Shown: positions 61,992-64,000 of the stretch, one piece after another | Layout of the letters: each line of letters opens with the position of its first letter | Position numbering within the stretch: position 1 is the stretch's first letter | Source of the DNA: Streptomyces sp. CMB-StM0423 | GTDB lineage: Bacteria; Actinomycetota; Actinomycetes; Streptomycetales; Streptomycetaceae | Assembly (NCBI RefSeq): GCF_002847285.1 | Contig: NZ_CP025407.1 | Location: forward strand, 3,608,501 to 3,672,500 | Length of the DNA: 64,000 nucleotides | Direction: 5' to 3' | Position numbers and translations under genes: made by a program | The notes under the pieces: model-generated | What the model was told of the DNA's origin: nothing | Database searches by the model: none | The model's input: only the letters and a program-made list of their open reading frames with translations

Positions 61992-62351
61992 TCAGGGGGC
62001 CTCTGCGGCCAGGGCGGTCTCGGCGCGGAGCGCCCGCAGGGTGTCGAGTTCGCGGTCGATGTCCCGCCGCTTGGCCTCAAGCCGCTCGACTTCCTGGGCG
62101 AGCAACTGTTCCATCACGCCCGTACGCTCCTCGGGCGGGGCCTCCAGGCACGGCAGCACTTCGTGGATCGTGGCGCTGGACAGGCCCGCGGCGAACAGGT
62201 GCTGGATCAGGACCACCCGCTCGACCATGGAGCCGTCGAAGTCCCGCCACCCGCCGGTGGTACGCCGGGAGCGGATGAGGCCCTGCTCCTCGTAATACCG
62301 CAGGGAACGGGTGCTGACGCCGCTCGCGGCACCCAGTTCGCCGATGCGCAT
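61992..62351 (-). CDS. MerR-family regulator
   Basis: 119 residues from ATG 62351 with GGGAGGA upstream. N-terminal HTH MRIGELGAASGVSTRSLRYYEEQGLI, then RTTGGWRDFDGSMVERVVLIQHL, and a long coiled coil (about 80-115). No Cys cluster for metals in the C-terminus, so an organic ligand or simple dimer is expected. Divergent from a paired SMR efflux operon. Confidence 0.92.
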   Translation of the reverse strand: MRIGELGAASGVSTRSLRYYEEQGLIRSRRTTGGWRDFDGSMVERVVLIQHLFAAGLSSATIHEVLPCLEAPPEERTGVMEQLLAQEVERLEAKRRDIDRELDTLRALRAETALAAEAP

Positions 62352-62391
62352 GAGTCCTCCCGAGGCCGTCCGCCGGGTGTCCATTCTTGCA

Positions 62392-62409
62392 CTTGACACC
62401 GGTGTGAAG
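62392..62409. promoter_or_regulatory. MerR-type operator over the SMR promoter
   Basis: CTTGACACCGGTGTGAAG is palindromic apart from one symmetric mismatch pair. It overlaps a -35 TTGACA (62393-62398). A -10-like TCGGAT follows at 19-bp spacing, the long spacer MerR regulators act on. Confidence 0.7.
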
Positions 62410-62461
62410 TCCGACGATCGGATGCCGACCTCGTCACTCATCGCCACGAAGGACACCCGCC

Positions 62462-62782
62462 ATGCACTGGCTCCATCTCGGCCTCGCCGTCGTCTTCGAA
62501 ATCGCCGTCGCCCTGTCCGCGGGCAAGGCGCAGGGCTTCACCCGGCCCGCCTGGACCGCCGCCACGCTGATCAGCGGCGGCGTCGCCACCTACCTCCTCA
62601 GCCGGGCGCTGCTGACCTTCGACGTCGGCGCCGGCTACGCGATCTGGACCTCCGTCGCCGGCGTCGGGATCGTCGTCCTCGGCGTCCTCCTCTTCGGCCA
62701 GCGCCTCGGCTGGCGCAAGCTCCTCGGCATCGCCGCCGTCATCGCCGGAGTCGTCGGCCTCCAGCTCAGCGGTGCGGCATGA
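62462..62782 (+). CDS. SMR-family efflux subunit, first of a pair
   Basis: 106 residues, four membrane helices. Essential Glu13 in VVFEIAVALSAGKAQGFTRP; helix-4 pattern GIAAVIAGVVGLQL. Overlaps the second SMR gene by four bases (ATGA), indicating a heterodimeric paired-SMR pump (EbrAB/YkkCD-like) that exports small cations. Substrate unknown. Confidence 0.9.
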   Translation: MHWLHLGLAVVFEIAVALSAGKAQGFTRPAWTAATLISGGVATYLLSRALLTFDVGAGYAIWTSVAGVGIVVLGVLLFGQRLGWRKLLGIAAVIAGVVGLQLSGAA

Positions 62783-63204
62783 GCGCCCGCGCGCGAGCGT
62801 GGCTCGTACTCCTGCTCGCCGGCGTCTTCGAGGTCGGCTACGCCCTGTCCGTGGGCGGCAGCGAAGGCTTCACCGTGCTGTCGTGGTCGCTCGTCGCCGT
62901 CGTCTTCTTCCTGCTGACGCTCTACGCCCTGAGCGTCGCCCTGCGCACAGTCGACGTCGGCATCGGCTACGCGGTGTGGGCGGGGATCGGCGCCGTCGGG
63001 GCCGCTCTGCTCAGCCCGGTCTTCTTCGACGAGTCGCTCACCCCCGCCAAGGCCCTGTGGCTCACGGTGATCATCGCGGGGGTCGTCTGGCTCAAGCTCG
63101 CGGACGGACCCGGGAAGACCGAACGCCCCGAGGAGTCCCGGCAACCGGCGACGAACCAGCAGCCCGAGACGACCGCGCTGCCCGAGCGGCCCGCCCCCGC
63201 GTGA
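62779..63204 (+). CDS. SMR-family efflux subunit, second of a pair
   Basis: 141 residues. Four helices with Glu18 (AGVFEVGYALSVGGSEGFT) and GYAVWAGIGAVGAALL, then a 35-residue hydrophilic Glu/Pro/Thr-rich tail that is absent from the partner and unusual for SMR proteins. Translationally coupled to the first subunit. Confidence 0.9.
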   Translation: MSARARAWLVLLLAGVFEVGYALSVGGSEGFTVLSWSLVAVVFFLLTLYALSVALRTVDVGIGYAVWAGIGAVGAALLSPVFFDESLTPAKALWLTVIIAGVVWLKLADGPGKTERPEESRQPATNQQPETTALPERPAPA

Positions 63205-63235
63205 CGGCCTCGGTGCGATCGGCGGCCGGCCGGCC

Positions 63236-63787
63236 TCACTCCGGCCGGCCGCCGGCATACCAGTCGTGCACCTCGACCGCGGCGTACGCGTCCGCCGTGA
63301 GGACCGCCCGCGCCGCGGCCGCGTCCGGGGCCCGCAGCAGCGCGGCGGTGCCCAGCCACCTGTCCCCCTCGTCCGACAGCAGCGGCCCGTACGCGATCAA
63401 CTCGTCCCGCTCCCGCGGCAGATCCAGGTCGGCGGCCTCACCGGCGCCGAGACCCAGCACGAGGTAGCGGTTTCCGGCCGTGGGGCCGCCGGGGAAGTCC
63501 CACATCGTGCGGCCCAGCGTGTTGCGCCAGCGCCTCAGCAGCACGTCGCGGTACGCACCCGCCTGCCAGCCGGGCTCGTCGAAGGCGAACGCGCGGGCGG
63601 TGGGCACGTCCGGCAGATCGAGGATGTGCACGCTGCCGGTCGGCACCTCGCCGTCGTCGGTCATGGTCGGACCGCGCGCGATCATCTCCGCCTGGTACCG
63701 GTCCATGTAGGACCAGTGCTCTTCGAGCAGTTCATAGCGCAGCTCCAAGGAGCCGGGCCGGTCCCGGTGGTAGCAGAAGAACTCCAT
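63236..63787 (-). CDS. YCII-domain protein (tandem)
   Basis: 183 residues. The N-terminal half fits a YCII ferredoxin-like fold (FFCYHRDRPGSLELRYELLEEHWSYMDRYQAEMIARGP, GSVHILDLPDVPTARAFAFDEPGWQAGAY) and the second half appears to repeat it in degenerate form (LIAYGPLLSDEGDRWLGTAALLRAPDAAAARAVL). The His/Asp pair typical of YCII is partly visible. Function unknown, possibly a small isomerase or lyase. Convergent with the SMR genes. Confidence 0.82.
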   Translation of the reverse strand: MEFFCYHRDRPGSLELRYELLEEHWSYMDRYQAEMIARGPTMTDDGEVPTGSVHILDLPDVPTARAFAFDEPGWQAGAYRDVLLRRWRNTLGRTMWDFPGGPTAGNRYLVLGLGAGEAADLDLPRERDELIAYGPLLSDEGDRWLGTAALLRAPDAAAARAVLTADAYAAVEVHDWYAGGRPE

Positions 63788-63869
63788 CCCCCCAGTCTGA
63801 CCACCGCCGAGGGCCGTCAGTGCGGCGGGGCCGGGGATCCCGACCGGGCCGGAGCCCCAGGCCGGAGGC

Positions 63870-64000
63870 TCAGGCGAGGACCGGGAGCACCTCCGTCAGG
63901 TCCGCGCGCTCGCCGCTCGCCGCCACCGAACCCTCCGCCAGCGCCGTCGCCCACTCCGTGCGCCCCGTCGCCAGCCGGATCCACGTCAGCGGGTCCGTCT
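63870..64000 (-). CDS. Sterol-carrier-like protein, 3' end only
   Basis: 43 codons ending at a TGA (63870) and running off the window: DPLTWIRLATGRTEWATALA then SGERADLTEVLPVLA. This is the C-terminus of the actinobacterial SCP2/maleylpyruvate-isomerase-like family that follows purF in other streptomycetes. Confidence 0.7.
   Translation of the reverse strand, partial: TDPLTWIRLATGRTEWATALAEGSVAASGERADLTEVLPVLA

Overview
The window reads as chromosomal DNA of a Streptomyces or very close relative. GC is very high with strong G/C bias at third codon positions. A 68-residue BldC is present, along with rare TTA leucine codons, GTG starts, and a gene order (hrpA-like helicase, bldC, conserved hypothetical, valine dehydrogenase, DUF3073, purM, purF) that I recall from S. 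coelicolor. No rRNA, CRISPR array or intact insertion sequence is seen.

Layout. 1-6.6 kb: 3' part of a GH95 fucosidase, a ROK regulator fused to a dead IS630-type transposase, and a secreted PQQ-type sugar dehydrogenase with PKD and CBM6 modules. 6.8-12.8 kb: epimerase, divergent TetR/MFS efflux pair with a perfect operator, a GH114 protein divergent from a LacI regulator, and a small secreted I36-type inhibitor. 12.9-16.2 kb: an NphB-type aromatic prenyltransferase divergent from one polypeptide carrying a complete IspH followed by a complete polyprenyl diphosphate synthase. Isoprenoid precursor supply and aromatic prenylation sit back to back here, and I consider this the most unusual part of the window. 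16.3-18.6 kb: three uncharacterised genes, two of them paralogous. 18.7-22 kb: a DUF664 remnant, two methyltransferases and a P450 with a TTA codon. 22-24.4 kb: two small ORFs, a TPR-type regulator and a GNAT. 24.5-27.7 kb: tRNA-Glu and a gluconate locus (gntP, gntK, gntR). 27.8-31.1 kb: an MMPL transporter divergent from an ECF41 sigma factor whose consensus promoter lies before the transporter. 31.1-41.6 kb: M28 peptidase, GH6 cellulase with a CebR box, a sulfotransferase-glycosyltransferase pair and a subtilase. 41.8-45.1 kb: a PAS/GAF/SpoIIE/HATPase phosphatase with a small upstream ORF, and an amidohydrolase.

45.2-59.2 kb is largely core chromosome: two tRNA-Asp genes, tRNA-Phe, hrpA, bldC, vdh, DUF3073, purM and purF. 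The second tRNA-Asp has a 21-bp copy of its 3' end just downstream, which looks like an integration scar. Upstream of purF, a near-perfect 39-bp direct repeat brackets a 1.5-kb cassette (headless regulator plus an HATPase protein). After it come an HxlR/tautomerase pair, a MerR/paired-SMR efflux locus, a YCII protein and the 3' end of a sterol-carrier-like gene.

Common themes are extracellular polysaccharide and protein degradation controlled by sugar-responsive repressors (ROK, LacI, CebR box, GntR), several small regulator-transporter modules, and four genes with TTA codons that could be tied to development through bldA. All functional statements are from sequence reading alone.
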